Shown here: in pieces, positions 9,005 through 16,295 of the stretch
How the letters are laid out: the number at the start of each line of letters is the position of its first letter
Numbering within the stretch: the stretch's first letter is position 1
Source: Pseudomonadota bacterium
Lineage (GTDB): Bacteria > Myxococcota_A > Polyangia > Polyangiales > Polyangiaceae
Assembly: GCA_023418705.1 (NCBI GenBank)
Contig: JAEZYZ010000075.1
Span: 1 to 26,232, forward strand
Direction: 5' to 3'
Length of the DNA stretch: 26,232 nucleotides
Notes under the pieces: generated by a model
What the model was told of the DNA's origin: nothing
Seen by the model: only the letters and a program-made list of their open reading frames with translations
Databases searched by the model: none
Position numbers and translations under genes: made by a program

Positions 9005-9693
9005 CTAGCCGGCGACCACGTCGAGGCGCGGATCCGGCCTCGCTCCGCGCAGCGCTTCCGGGGGCCATGTACGCGGGGGTTCCGAGCACCCGGGATGTGC
9101 CCGTCAGGCTGTCCTCCGGCGCATCGAACAGCCGCGCGATGCCGAAGTCCGTCAGCTTTGCGCGGCCCTTGGCGTCGATCAGCACATTGGCGGGCTTGAT
9201 GTCGCGGTGCACGACGCCGTGAGCGTGGGCGTGGGCGAGCGCGCCGCACAGCTCCAATGCGACCCCGATCGCGCGCCGCATCGGTAGCGGCAGACGCTCC
9301 GCGATCGATCCACCTGGAGCGAGCTCCATGACGAGGTAGGGCTCATCCTTTTTTGGTGGTGCCGAAGTCGAAGACCCGAACGATGTGCGGGTGATCCAGG
9401 CTGGCCAACACCCGCGCTTCGCGTCCGAAACGTGCCCGGAACTCGGTGTCGGCGCTGTGCTCGGCGGGCAATAGCTTCACGGCCACCGATCTCTCGAGCG
9501 CGTCGTGCCGAGCCCGGAACACGCGGCCCATGCCCCCACGGCCCAGCTCGGTCTCGAAGACCAACCCGGGGATCGCAGGGGGCGCGCGATCGCTCGCCGG
9601 CCCGACTCCATCAGCGTCGCCCAACAGGCAGCAGGGGCAAATCGCCAGACCCGAATCGGCAGCGCCGCACCGAGGACAGACGGCGAGGGTCAT
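9005..9693 (-). pseudogene. Broken Ser/Thr protein kinase gene (two frameshifts, early stop)
   Basis: The reading begins with ATG at 9693 and a CxxC...CxxC zinc ribbon (VCPRCG...ICPCC), followed by a kinase N-lobe (GRGGMGRVFRARH, VAVKLL, DHPHIVRVFDFG). It stops at 9343-9345. If one A of the six-base A run (minus strand, around 9347-9352) is skipped, the frame continues as KKDEPYLVMELAPGG into the catalytic loop VVHRDIKPANVLID, DFGIARL and GTPAYMAP. A second one-base shift in the five-C run around 9062-9066 restores PEALRGARPDPRLDV, followed by TAG at 9005-9007. Kinase subdomains IX-XI have no equivalent in any frame. The catalytic residues are intact, so the lesions are recent or partly assembly errors, but the missing C-lobe argues for a true pseudogene. 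Confidence 0.8.
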
Positions 9694-10077
9694 CAAGAAG
9701 CGGTAGGGGATGGTCGCTGAAACGGGGAGCCACTGCGTGCCCGCTCGGGGCCACACGATGGGCCGCGGAGCGGCTGAGTCGAGCGCGAGACGGTCATGAG
9801 AACGCCTCCTGACCCCTGCTACCGGAACGGCGGGCCCCGGTTGCGTTCGAGCGACAGTTTCCTGCGAGGTCGGCGGGCACGGCCGCAGCCAGCGACGTCC
9901 AGTGAGGCTCGAACTCGCTCCCCGCCCCTCGAGAAAAAGGGCCAGAATGGGCCGCCCCGGCCTCCAGACCGAGCGATGGCCGCGCGGCGTCGGTCGCGCG
10001 CAAGCCGTCCAAGCCGTGCTCTTGGCGAAGCCCGCTGTTGCCAAGACTTGCGGCAGTAGTATTAGGCTGCCGCTGAC
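9694..10077. other. Intergenic region between the broken kinase and glyA
   Basis: This 384-base stretch separates two divergent loci. It has no ORF of coding character. It contains the glyA promoter near its right end and must have held the promoter of the decayed kinase on the minus strand. I see no repeat or RNA gene in it. Confidence 0.4.
10038..10065 (+). promoter_or_regulatory. Candidate sigma70-type promoter of glyA
   Basis: TTGCCA at 10038-10043 and TATTAG at 10060-10065 are separated by 16 bases and resemble -35 and -10 elements. Transcription would start around 10072, only about six bases before the glyA ATG at 10078. There is no purine-rich ribosome binding site at the usual distance, so the mRNA may be leaderless or nearly so. 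Confidence 0.45.
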
Positions 10078-11352
10078 ATGACCGAGTCGATCCGCCCCTC
10101 CGATCCGCCGCTCTCCGAAGCCGACCCCGAAATCGCCGCGCTCATCTCGCAAGAGGAGCGACGAGAGTTCGACAAGCTGCGCTTGATCCCGAGCGAGAAC
10201 TACGTGTCGCGCGCCGTGCTGCAGGCGACCGGCTCCGTCCTCACGAACAAGTACTCCGAAGGGTACGCCGGCAAGCGCTACTACGAGGGTCAGCAGGTCA
10301 TCGACCGCGTCGAGCAGATCGCGTGCGACCGGCTGAAGGCGCTGTTCGGCGCCGAGCACGTCAACGTGCAGCCCTACAGCGGCAGCCCGGCCAACCTCGC
10401 CGTCTACCTCGCCTTCTGCCAGGCGGGCGATCCGGTCATGGGTCTCGGCCTGCCCGCGGGCGGGCACCTGACCCACGGCTGGAACGTCAGCATCACCGGC
10501 AAGTATTTCCGAAGCTACGCCTACGGCGTCCGCGAGAGCGATCACCGCATCGACCTCGACCAGGTCCGCGCGCTGGCGCGCGAGCACCGCCCGAAGATCA
10601 TCTGGTGCGGCACCACGGCCTACCCGCGCACCCTGCCGTTCGAGGAGTTCCGTGCGATCGCCGACGAAGTCGGCGCCAAGCTGTGCGCCGACATCGCGCA
10701 CATCTCCGGCTTGGTGGTCGCGGGCGTGCACCCCTCGCCGGTGGGCGTCGCCGACGTCGTCACCAGCACGACCCACAAGACCCTGCGCGGCCCGCGCGGC
10801 GGCCTGATCCTGTGCAAGGAAGAGCACGCCAAGGCCATCGATCGCGCCGTCTTCCCGGGCCTGCAGGGCGGCCCCCACAACCACACCACCGCCGCCATCG
10901 CGGTCGCCGCCAAGGAAGCGTCCACGCCCGCCTTCAAGGCCTACGCCGAGCAGGTGGTCGCCAACGCCAAGACGCTCGCCGGGGCCCTCGCCGAGCGCGG
11001 CTTCCGCCTCATCACCGGCGGCACGGACAACCACCTGATCTTGATCGATCTCACGCCCAAGGGCGTGCCCGGCAAGCCAGCGGCCCAAGCCCTCGACGCC
11101 GCCGGCATCGTCGCCAACTACAACTCGATCCCCTTCGACCCCCGCAAGCCCTTCGATCCGTCGGGCCTGCGCATCGGCACTCCGTCGATCACCTCACGTG
11201 GCATGGGCAAGGCAGAGATGCTGCGGCTCGCGGCCTGGATGGACGAGGTCGTCTCCAACGTCGGCAACGCCTCCGTCATCGAGCGCGTCGCCGGCGAGGT
11301 CCGCGAGATGTGCCGCGGCTTCCCCCCGCCCGGCATCGCCATCGGCGACTGA
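10078..11352 (+). CDS. glyA: Serine hydroxymethyltransferase
   Basis: GlyA is a cytoplasmic PLP enzyme that transfers a one-carbon unit between serine and glycine with tetrahydrofolate, supplying methylene-THF. The 424-residue protein is the normal bacterial length. Diagnostic motifs are LIPSENYVS near 36-44, TNKYSEGYAGKRYY near 56-69, NVQPYSGSPANLAVY near 96-110, the GHLTHGW segment near 129-135, and the PLP lysine K234 in VVTSTTHKTLRGPRGG. The C-terminal LRIGTPSITSRGM is also typical. The start ATG follows a candidate promoter by only 12 bases. The neighbouring genes are unrelated to folate metabolism, so it is probably transcribed alone. Confidence 0.98.
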   Translation: MTESIRPSDPPLSEADPEIAALISQEERREFDKLRLIPSENYVSRAVLQATGSVLTNKYSEGYAGKRYYEGQQVIDRVEQIACDRLKALFGAEHVNVQPYSGSPANLAVYLAFCQAGDPVMGLGLPAGGHLTHGWNVSITGKYFRSYAYGVRESDHRIDLDQVRALAREHRPKIIWCGTTAYPRTLPFEEFRAIADEVGAKLCADIAHISGLVVAGVHPSPVGVADVVTSTTHKTLRGPRGGLILCKEEHAKAIDRAVFPGLQGGPHNHTTAAIAVAAKEASTPAFKAYAEQVVANAKTLAGALAERGFRLITGGTDNHLILIDLTPKGVPGKPAAQALDAAGIVANYNSIPFDPRKPFDPSGLRIGTPSITSRGMGKAEMLRLAAWMDEVVSNVGNASVIERVAGEVREMCRGFPPPGIAIGD

Positions 11353-11393
11353 CAGGCCCACCCGGTAGCGATCGCGTACAAGCGCTCCACCGG

Positions 11394-11410
11394 CCGCCGC
11401 AGCGCGGCGG
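11394..11410 (+). terminator. Short GC hairpin downstream of glyA
   Basis: CCGCCGC (11394-11400) and GCGGCGG (11404-11410) form a 7-bp stem with a three-base loop, about 40 bases after the glyA stop. There is no U tract, so termination is only a possibility. Confidence 0.25.
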
Positions 11411-11509
11411 GAGTGGACGCCGAACGCGCCACCGTCAGAGAAGCGAGAAGCGCCCATTCGCTAGCCTTCAGCCTGGCTCCTGCCGCCAGGGACCGGGTAC
11501 GCTAAGCCG

Positions 11510-12049
11510 ATGGCGGACCCCCGTTGCCCGGCCTGCGGCGCCGCCCTCGAAGGGGTCGTCGCCTATCCGCTGGTGGTGAGCGCCTGCCGGCCTTGTGGCG
11601 GCATCTGGCTGTCCAATGAGACGGCGACGCGCGCGCTGCGGTGGCACAACCCGAACCTCTTGCGGACCGCGCTCGAGCTGGCGACCAAGGCCACGGCGCC
11701 GTCGCGCGACGGACAGGTGAAGCGCCTTTGTGCGACGTGCCGTGCGCCGATGCTGGCGACGCCGATGTGGGATGAACGGGTCTTGATCGACATCTGCGCC
11801 GAGCACGGCACCTTCTTCGATCCAGGCGAGCTCGAGAAGGTTCTCAATCGACGTGTTCCGCCACCCTCGTTTGCGTACACCTCGGAAGACGAGCTCGAGG
11901 CGTTTCGGGAAGCGCTGAGGGCGCCCGTTCTCGACGACGATCACGCCCGTACGAACCAGGCGCTGAACGTGGATGAGCTCGACCAGATCATGGGCTGGAT
12001 CATCGGGACGCTCGTCGACGCATTTCATGCAGCGAAGCGGAGATGGTGA
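11510..12049 (+). CDS. Double zinc-ribbon (zf-TFIIB-like) protein
   Basis: This 179-residue protein has two zinc-ribbon units. The first is C6-x2-C9 and C26-x2-C29 within CRPCGGIWLS, the signature of the zf-TFIIB family. The second is C74-x2-C77 paired with C96-x2-H99 in ICAEHGTFFDPGELEKV, which keeps the FD.GEL ending of that family. The C-terminal third is helical and acidic, without a membrane segment. Such proteins are common in myxobacteria with no defined function; nucleic-acid or protein binding is possible but unproven. No operon partner: glyA lies 157 bases upstream and the next gene 299 bases downstream. Confidence 0.8.
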   Translation: MADPRCPACGAALEGVVAYPLVVSACRPCGGIWLSNETATRALRWHNPNLLRTALELATKATAPSRDGQVKRLCATCRAPMLATPMWDERVLIDICAEHGTFFDPGELEKVLNRRVPPPSFAYTSEDELEAFREALRAPVLDDDHARTNQALNVDELDQIMGWIIGTLVDAFHAAKRRW

Positions 12050-12348
12050 TCGGAGAGCTCAGCGGCTCGGTGGCTCGAGTGCAGCTGCGGCTCGAGCTGC
12101 GGGTGGCTCGGCGGGGGTCGCTAGCTCGGCGGTCCGCCAGGCAGCGGCGGTAGCGGCCGTACGGGGCTCGGCGGCCATTCGGCACGAACGCGGACGGCGG
12201 CCTCCCCGGAGATGACGATCGGCTGCGCGCCTTGGGCGATCGAGCGCGGCGAAGGGACGGCCGCGAGCGCGACCCTCGAAGGTGGCATCTTTGATTCCGA
12301 TTGCCCCGATATCGCTTGAGTTTATCATAAGCGGGTTACGACGATCGT
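12050..12348. other. Intergenic region before the AbiE-like pair
   Basis: Bases 12060-12180 are rich in irregular GCTCGG/GCGG repeats without clear periodicity. The last 70 bases are markedly AT-richer than the surroundings and hold the candidate promoter listed separately. No gene is seen. Confidence 0.4.
12301..12328 (+). promoter_or_regulatory. Candidate promoter of the small-protein/nucleotidyltransferase pair
   Basis: TTGCCC (12301-12306) and TATCAT (12323-12328) lie 16 bases apart; the -10 matches TATAAT at five of six positions. Transcription would start near 12335, about 14 bases before the ATG at 12349. The locally AT-rich context strengthens the call. Confidence 0.45.
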
Positions 12349-12615
12349 ATGGACTCGAAGGCACGCGAATATTTGGCGGAAATCGGCCGCCGTGGCGGCC
12401 GCGTCAGTCGTCGTGCCCTGACCGAGGACCAGGCGCGTCGAATGGTGAAGGTGCGCGAGGCGCGCCGCGCCTACCAGCGCTTCTTCACCAGATGTTTCTG
12501 GTCTTCCGATCCGAACTACCTCGTCACCGAGAAGGACGTGCCGTGGGTAGCCAGTAGACTCATGGAGTTTGGGGGTCGCGAGGGCTGGGAGCTGGGAGCG
12601 AAGTTGTGCCGCTGA
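12349..12615 (+). CDS. Small basic protein, candidate antitoxin/partner of the nucleotidyltransferase-like gene
   Basis: This 88-residue protein opens with a basic helix (MDSKAREYLAEIGRRGGRV) followed by ALTEDQARRMVKVREARRAY, a TRCFWSSDP stretch, and a C-terminal VPWVASRLMEFGG segment. I cannot name a Pfam family. Its last ten bases overlap the GTG start of the downstream AbiEii-like gene, so the two are translationally coupled. Small gene first, nucleotidyltransferase-like gene second is the order of AbiE-type and related toxin-antitoxin modules, which is the only reason for proposing an antitoxin role. It could equally be an accessory subunit. Confidence 0.7.
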   Translation: MDSKAREYLAEIGRRGGRVSRRALTEDQARRMVKVREARRAYQRFFTRCFWSSDPNYLVTEKDVPWVASRLMEFGGREGWELGAKLCR

Positions 12616-13388
12616 CGCCCTTTCAGCAGGCAGTGGCTCGACTTCTGGCCTCCAGTCGCACCCCCGACAGCGATCTGGCCGGCGGCGCGGCCTTGCACAT
12701 CGAGCCCAACTCCCTTCGCTACAGCAATGCCCTCGACTACTTCAACGACAGCGCCGAGCGAGTGTTGTCCGCCTTCGCCGACGATCAGCGCACCCTCGAA
12801 GCCGCGGGCTACGACGTCGCGGTGGCGATCGAGCGTCCGGGTTTCGTGCGCGCCATCGTAAAGCGCGAAGGCGAAGCGACGAAGGTCGAGTGGGTTCATG
12901 ACACCGCCTGGCGCTTTCTGCCGGCAGTCGCCAGTGACGTGGCTGGCTACGTGCTGCATCCCCTCGACCTCGCCATCAACAAGGTCCTGGCATTGGTCGG
13001 TCGCGACGAACCGCGGGACTTCCTGGACACCTTGGACGTTCATGAACGCGTCCTGGAGTTGGGGGCTCTGGTTTGGGCGGCATCTGGAAAAGATCCGGGA
13101 TTCACGCCGACGATGCTGCTGGGCATGCTGCGCCGCCGAGGCCGCTATCACAGAGAAGATTTCGCCCGTCTTCACCTCGTCGAGCAGCCGGACCTGCCAA
13201 CCCTCAAGACCCGCTGGCTTACAGCTCTGGATGAAGCGGAGACGTTCGTGACCACTCGCCCCCCGGAGGAGCTCGGCTGCCTCTACTACTCTCCGTCGCT
13301 CCAGTGCTTTCCTCGACGGGTCGACGAGGCGAAGGACCTGGTGCCCCACTACGGCCGTCCCGGCGGAGTGCTGCCCATTGTGGGATGA
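12606..13388 (+). CDS. AbiEii-like nucleotidyltransferase-fold protein, possibly inactive
   Basis: The 260-residue protein resembles the AbiEii/AbiGii toxin family of nucleotidyltransferases (type IV toxin-antitoxin and abortive infection). Visible motifs are LAGGAALHI (Gly26-Gly27), the metal-binding loop RYSNALDYFND (38-48), VEWVHDTAWRF near 94-104, and DLAINKVLALVGRDEPRDFLD (121-141), with Lys126 and RDxxD at 137-141 matching AbiEii motif IV. The family loop is normally SxDhD; here the first Asp is Ala42 while Asp44 remains, so catalysis may be lost or altered. GTG start at 12606 overlaps the upstream gene. There is no signal peptide or membrane segment. Family placement is moderately certain; toxin function is inferred. 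Confidence 0.75.
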   Translation: MPLTPFQQAVARLLASSRTPDSDLAGGAALHIEPNSLRYSNALDYFNDSAERVLSAFADDQRTLEAAGYDVAVAIERPGFVRAIVKREGEATKVEWVHDTAWRFLPAVASDVAGYVLHPLDLAINKVLALVGRDEPRDFLDTLDVHERVLELGALVWAASGKDPGFTPTMLLGMLRRRGRYHREDFARLHLVEQPDLPTLKTRWLTALDEAETFVTTRPPEELGCLYYSPSLQCFPRRVDEAKDLVPHYGRPGGVLPIVG

Positions 13389-13748
13389 ATCCACGTTGAC
13401 GCCGTCGGTGAGCAGGGAGCCCGGCGGAGCACCGCTTGCTCGAATGGTGACCAGCATCTCAGGCTGATCTGCGCGACGGTTCTCGCGCCCACGGAAGCAG
13501 GCGTTACGCTTCGGCGGGAGTTCAGCTAGTCGGTGGCTTCGATGATGGTGAGCATCCTGTCACGCCTCCTCCCGGAACGACGCGCCGTTTGCCCCAGGGC
13601 GGGCGTTGCGGAAAGGCTTCGACGTTTTCCCAATGCGGACTCGACACGTGGAAAAGTCGTTGCGGCGGCGAAGCCATGCTCGAGAACCGGAGCCACTGCG
13701 GGTCAGGGTGGCGGTGGTGCCATTGGCCTCGTCACCGTCGACTTCCTT
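13389..13748. other. Intergenic region between convergent genes
   Basis: This 360-base gap lies between the 3' ends of the AbiEii-like gene and the minus-strand hypothetical gene. No ORF in it has coding character, and I see no strong terminator hairpin or repeat. Confidence 0.35.
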
Positions 13749-14537
13749 TCAGTGGGCTATGCCCGAACGCCGCGCATCGTGGCCCGCTGCTCTAAAGTAC
13801 GCAGCGATCGTCGAGGCCGCCTCGGGGGAGTCTCTTCGGGTCGAGATCGCGACGGCGGCTTCTCGCACGCGGGAGGGGAGGCTCATGCTGGTGAGGAGCG
13901 CATCGAGCAGCGTGTGGTAGGCGGCGGCTTCGGCTGGCCGCAGTGGGCCGTGGTTCACGGGGTCGCCCTGGAGCCGTCGCGCTGCCATCTTGAGCTTCAT
14001 CTTGAGCATGGCGAGGAGAAAGATCGACGATCCGTTCATGTCGGAGGAGATGTCGTCGCGGTCGCGCTGCCACTGTGGGTCGAGACGAGACTCGGCGGCG
14101 CGCCACGGAGAGCTGTCGAAGACCCTCGCGAGGACGGTGAAGAAGCCGACTTGTTCCTCGTAATGAAGCGGGTTGGCGAACTTGGCCAAGTGACAGAGGT
14201 CGTGAAGCAAGAACTCGAGGGCGCTCGAGTGCGGCGTCGGGGCTGCGCTGTCGGCGGGCAGGAGCGTCACGCAGCGACGCCCGCGCGATTGCAGGACGAG
14301 CACGTCGGCCGCAGTCAGGACTTCGTGGGACACGAACGCCGGGAAGCCGCGCGCGAGGTGGGCGAGTCCCTCCAGCGCCAGGGCGCTGACTTTGCGGACC
14401 CGCGTGGTCGCGAGCAGGTCCAGAGATGGACCGCGAGGCAGCGCGAGCGGCGGCTTGCGGGCGCCTTGGCGAAACGCATGTGGCGCCGCGCGTTCGGCCG
14501 CTCGTGCGATGAACGTCGCGATGTTTTCCGCAAGCAT
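13749..14537 (-). CDS. Conserved-looking hypothetical protein with an HDxxH motif
   Basis: This 262-residue soluble protein is not recognised. It has a central segment SALEFLLHDLCHLAKF (Glu108, His112, Asp113, His116) followed by NPLHYEEQVGFF (His125, Glu127, Glu128), a cluster of His and acidic residues on predicted helices that could bind a metal. The rest is Ala/Leu/Arg-rich helix. The opposite-strand frame is longer but is Arg/Gly-rich shadow. The ATG at 14537 is preferred because further upstream extension would overlap the peroxiredoxin gene, from which it diverges with a 61-base gap. Shared control with that gene is possible; function is unknown. Confidence 0.65.
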   Translation of the reverse strand: MLAENIATFIARAAERAAPHAFRQGARKPPLALPRGPSLDLLATTRVRKVSALALEGLAHLARGFPAFVSHEVLTAADVLVLQSRGRRCVTLLPADSAAPTPHSSALEFLLHDLCHLAKFANPLHYEEQVGFFTVLARVFDSSPWRAAESRLDPQWQRDRDDISSDMNGSSIFLLAMLKMKLKMAARRLQGDPVNHGPLRPAEAAAYHTLLDALLTSMSLPSRVREAAVAISTRRDSPEAASTIAAYFRAAGHDARRSGIAH

Positions 14538-14598
14538 GCGCGGAGCCGGACCTGGGCAGGCTAGAGTCTCACCCGGACAGTGTGGTAGTACGGATTGC

Positions 14599-15036
14599 AT
14601 GTTGACCGCCGGAAGCTCAGCGCCCGATTTTTCGTTGCAGACCGACACGGGGGAAACCGTGCAGCTCTCGAAGTTGCGTGACAAGCCCGTCGTCCTCTTC
14701 TTTTATCCCAAGGATGACACCCCGGGCTGCACGATTGAGTGCAAGGAGTTCCGCGATGCGCGGGAAGCCTTCTTGTCGAAAGCGCACGTGTTCGGGATAA
14801 GTCCCGACGACGTGGCGAGCCATCAGGCCTTTCGCGACAAGTACGCGCTGAACTTCCCGCTGCTGTCGGACGAAGGGCACCGCGTCGCGGATGCGTTCGG
14901 GGTCTGGGGGCCGACGAAATGGGGTGAGGGGATCCAGCGGACGACGTTCGTCATCGGCACGGACGGAAAGGTCCAGCGCGTGTTCGAGCAGGTGAAGCCA
15001 GAGGGACACGCCCAGGAGGTGCTCGCCGCACTCTGA
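14599..15036 (+). CDS. bcp: Thioredoxin-dependent peroxiredoxin, Bcp/PrxQ type
   Basis: The 145-residue protein reduces hydrogen peroxide and organic hydroperoxides in the cytoplasm at the expense of thioredoxin. It shows the thioredoxin-fold start APDFSLQTDTGETVQLS, then VVLFFYPKDDTPGCTIECKEFRD. The peroxidatic Cys is C44 in the TPGC motif. The second Cys, C48, sits four residues later rather than the usual five of PGCTxxxC. The end RTTFVIGTDGKVQRVFEQVKPEGHAQEVL is typical. The ATG at 14599 gives the standard length; longer in-frame starts would run into the divergent gene. Confidence 0.95.
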   Translation: MLTAGSSAPDFSLQTDTGETVQLSKLRDKPVVLFFYPKDDTPGCTIECKEFRDAREAFLSKAHVFGISPDDVASHQAFRDKYALNFPLLSDEGHRVADAFGVWGPTKWGEGIQRTTFVIGTDGKVQRVFEQVKPEGHAQEVLAAL

Positions 15037-15080
15037 GGCGGCTCCGAAGAAATGACGTTCACGCTCGCCTGAGGAGCGCT

Positions 15081-15120
15081 GTCCCGTCCGGATCCAGCTG
15101 TTCAAAAACCGGGTCGGGAC
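15081..15120 (+). terminator. Candidate terminator hairpin downstream of bcp
   Basis: GTCCCG (15081-15086) pairs with CGGGAC (15115-15120), and inside it CCGG pairs with CCGG across a small asymmetric bulge, leaving a 17-base loop. The hairpin begins 45 bases after the bcp stop and is followed by the mildly T-rich ATCATTTC. No full U tract. Confidence 0.35.
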
Positions 15121-15299
15121 ATCATTTCAGGGCGAGCCTTCGAGAGCTCGGCCTGGGCGATGGAGTCGGTGTCACACCTGGACACCACGACTGAAATCAC
15201 GGGAGTGCTGTTTCGAGCTCTCCTGCCCCAGACTGTAGTACTCTTCCTGCTCCCGATCGCCCGTTCCCGAGCGCTCGTTCGCCGTTCAGCGCAGGTGTC

Positions 15300-16295
15300 A
15301 TGAAACTCGTGCAGGCCGCTTCTTTCGCGCTGGCGATGTCGCTGGCAGCCCCGACTTTCGCACAATCGTCTGCGGATCGCGCCATGGCGGAGACTCTGTA
15401 TCAGCAGGGGCGAGCGCTCATGGACAAAAAGGACTACGAGGGAGCTTGCGCCAAATTCGCCGAGAGCCAGCGCCTGGATCCGGCAACGGGCACGTTGCTC
15501 AACTTGGCCACCTGCCACGAGCGGCAGGGCAAGCTGGCGAGCGCGTGGCTCGAGTATACCGAGGCCGCCAGTATGGCTCGGCGCGACGGACGCGCCGACC
15601 GCCAACAGTACGCGCAACAACGCGCGGAGGCGCTCGCGCCCAAGTTGCCGAGGTTGACGATTGAGCTTGGCCCCGCGTTGGATGGGCTAGACGTCATTGT
15701 CCAGCTCGATGGCGTCACGTTGCGCGACGCTGCCCTGGGTGTGGCGGCGCCGCTCGATCCGGGCGTTCATATCGTGACGGCCGAGGCGCCAGGCAAGCGG
15801 CGCTTCGTGCAGCAGGTCGAGATCGGAGACGACGCTGCCTCCGAGACCGTGGTCATCGCCATGCTCGAGGATGCGCCGCCCGGAGAAACGAGCAGAGCAG
15901 AGGCCGGCGGCGTGACCGTGACAGGCGCCGGCGTTCGCTCGGATGTCGTGGAACGTCCGTTGACGACCCCCATCTACATCGCGGGCGGCGCAACCCTGCT
16001 GCTGGCCGCTGGCGCCGTAGTGACTGGCATCCTGGCGCACTCCGCGACCGAAAAAGTCCGCAGCATGAACGAAGATGGGGGAGAGACGTCGCTGCCCGAA
16101 CGGGAGGACCAGCACAGCACGGCGGAGACCTTGCGCCTCACCAATGCGGTGCTGACGGGCGCGGCAGTGGCGGGTGCCGCTGTGACGACGATCCTCTTCG
16201 TAACCCGACCAGAGAAGAAGACCTCTGCCGGCTTGCAATGGACTCCGCTCGTGTCGCCGGGTTTCGTCGGCCTCAGCGCGGGAGGCACGCTGTGA
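15300..16295 (+). CDS. Exported TPR/PEGA-like protein with C-terminal hydrophobic segments
   Basis: The 331-residue protein begins with a Sec signal peptide (cleavage after TFAQ, about residue 22). Residues 30-105 form TPR-like helices (AETLYQQGRALMDKKDYEGACAKF and TLLNLATCHERQGKLASAWLEY). Residues about 115-195 are a beta-rich, PEGA-like domain (VIVQLDGV, LDPGVHIVTAEAPGK). Two hydrophobic segments follow, near 220-245 and 276-300. This TPR-plus-PEGA layout with terminal hydrophobic segments is common in myxobacterial envelope proteins of unknown function. A short AGG precedes the ATG. The stop codon overlaps the start of the downstream lipoprotein gene (GTGA), so the two probably form one operon. 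Confidence 0.8.
   Translation: MKLVQAASFALAMSLAAPTFAQSSADRAMAETLYQQGRALMDKKDYEGACAKFAESQRLDPATGTLLNLATCHERQGKLASAWLEYTEAASMARRDGRADRQQYAQQRAEALAPKLPRLTIELGPALDGLDVIVQLDGVTLRDAALGVAAPLDPGVHIVTAEAPGKRRFVQQVEIGDDAASETVVIAMLEDAPPGETSRAEAGGVTVTGAGVRSDVVERPLTTPIYIAGGATLLLAAGAVVTGILAHSATEKVRSMNEDGGETSLPEREDQHSTAETLRLTNAVLTGAAVAGAAVTTILFVTRPEKKTSAGLQWTPLVSPGFVGLSAGGTL

Noticed and set aside
9694..11088. Long minus-strand frame opposite glyA, fused in frame to the broken kinase start
   Set aside because: It is antisense to glyA and shows Gly/Val/Asp-rich shadow composition. The kinase reading only becomes protein-like from the ATG at 9693.
12516..13457. 313-codon minus-strand frame opposite the AbiEii-like gene
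   Set aside because: The plus strand has clear nucleotidyltransferase-fold motifs and a coupled upstream gene; this frame has none.
13533..14564. 343-codon plus-strand frame
   Set aside because: It is Arg/Gly-rich shadow of the minus-strand hypothetical gene and overlaps the start of bcp.
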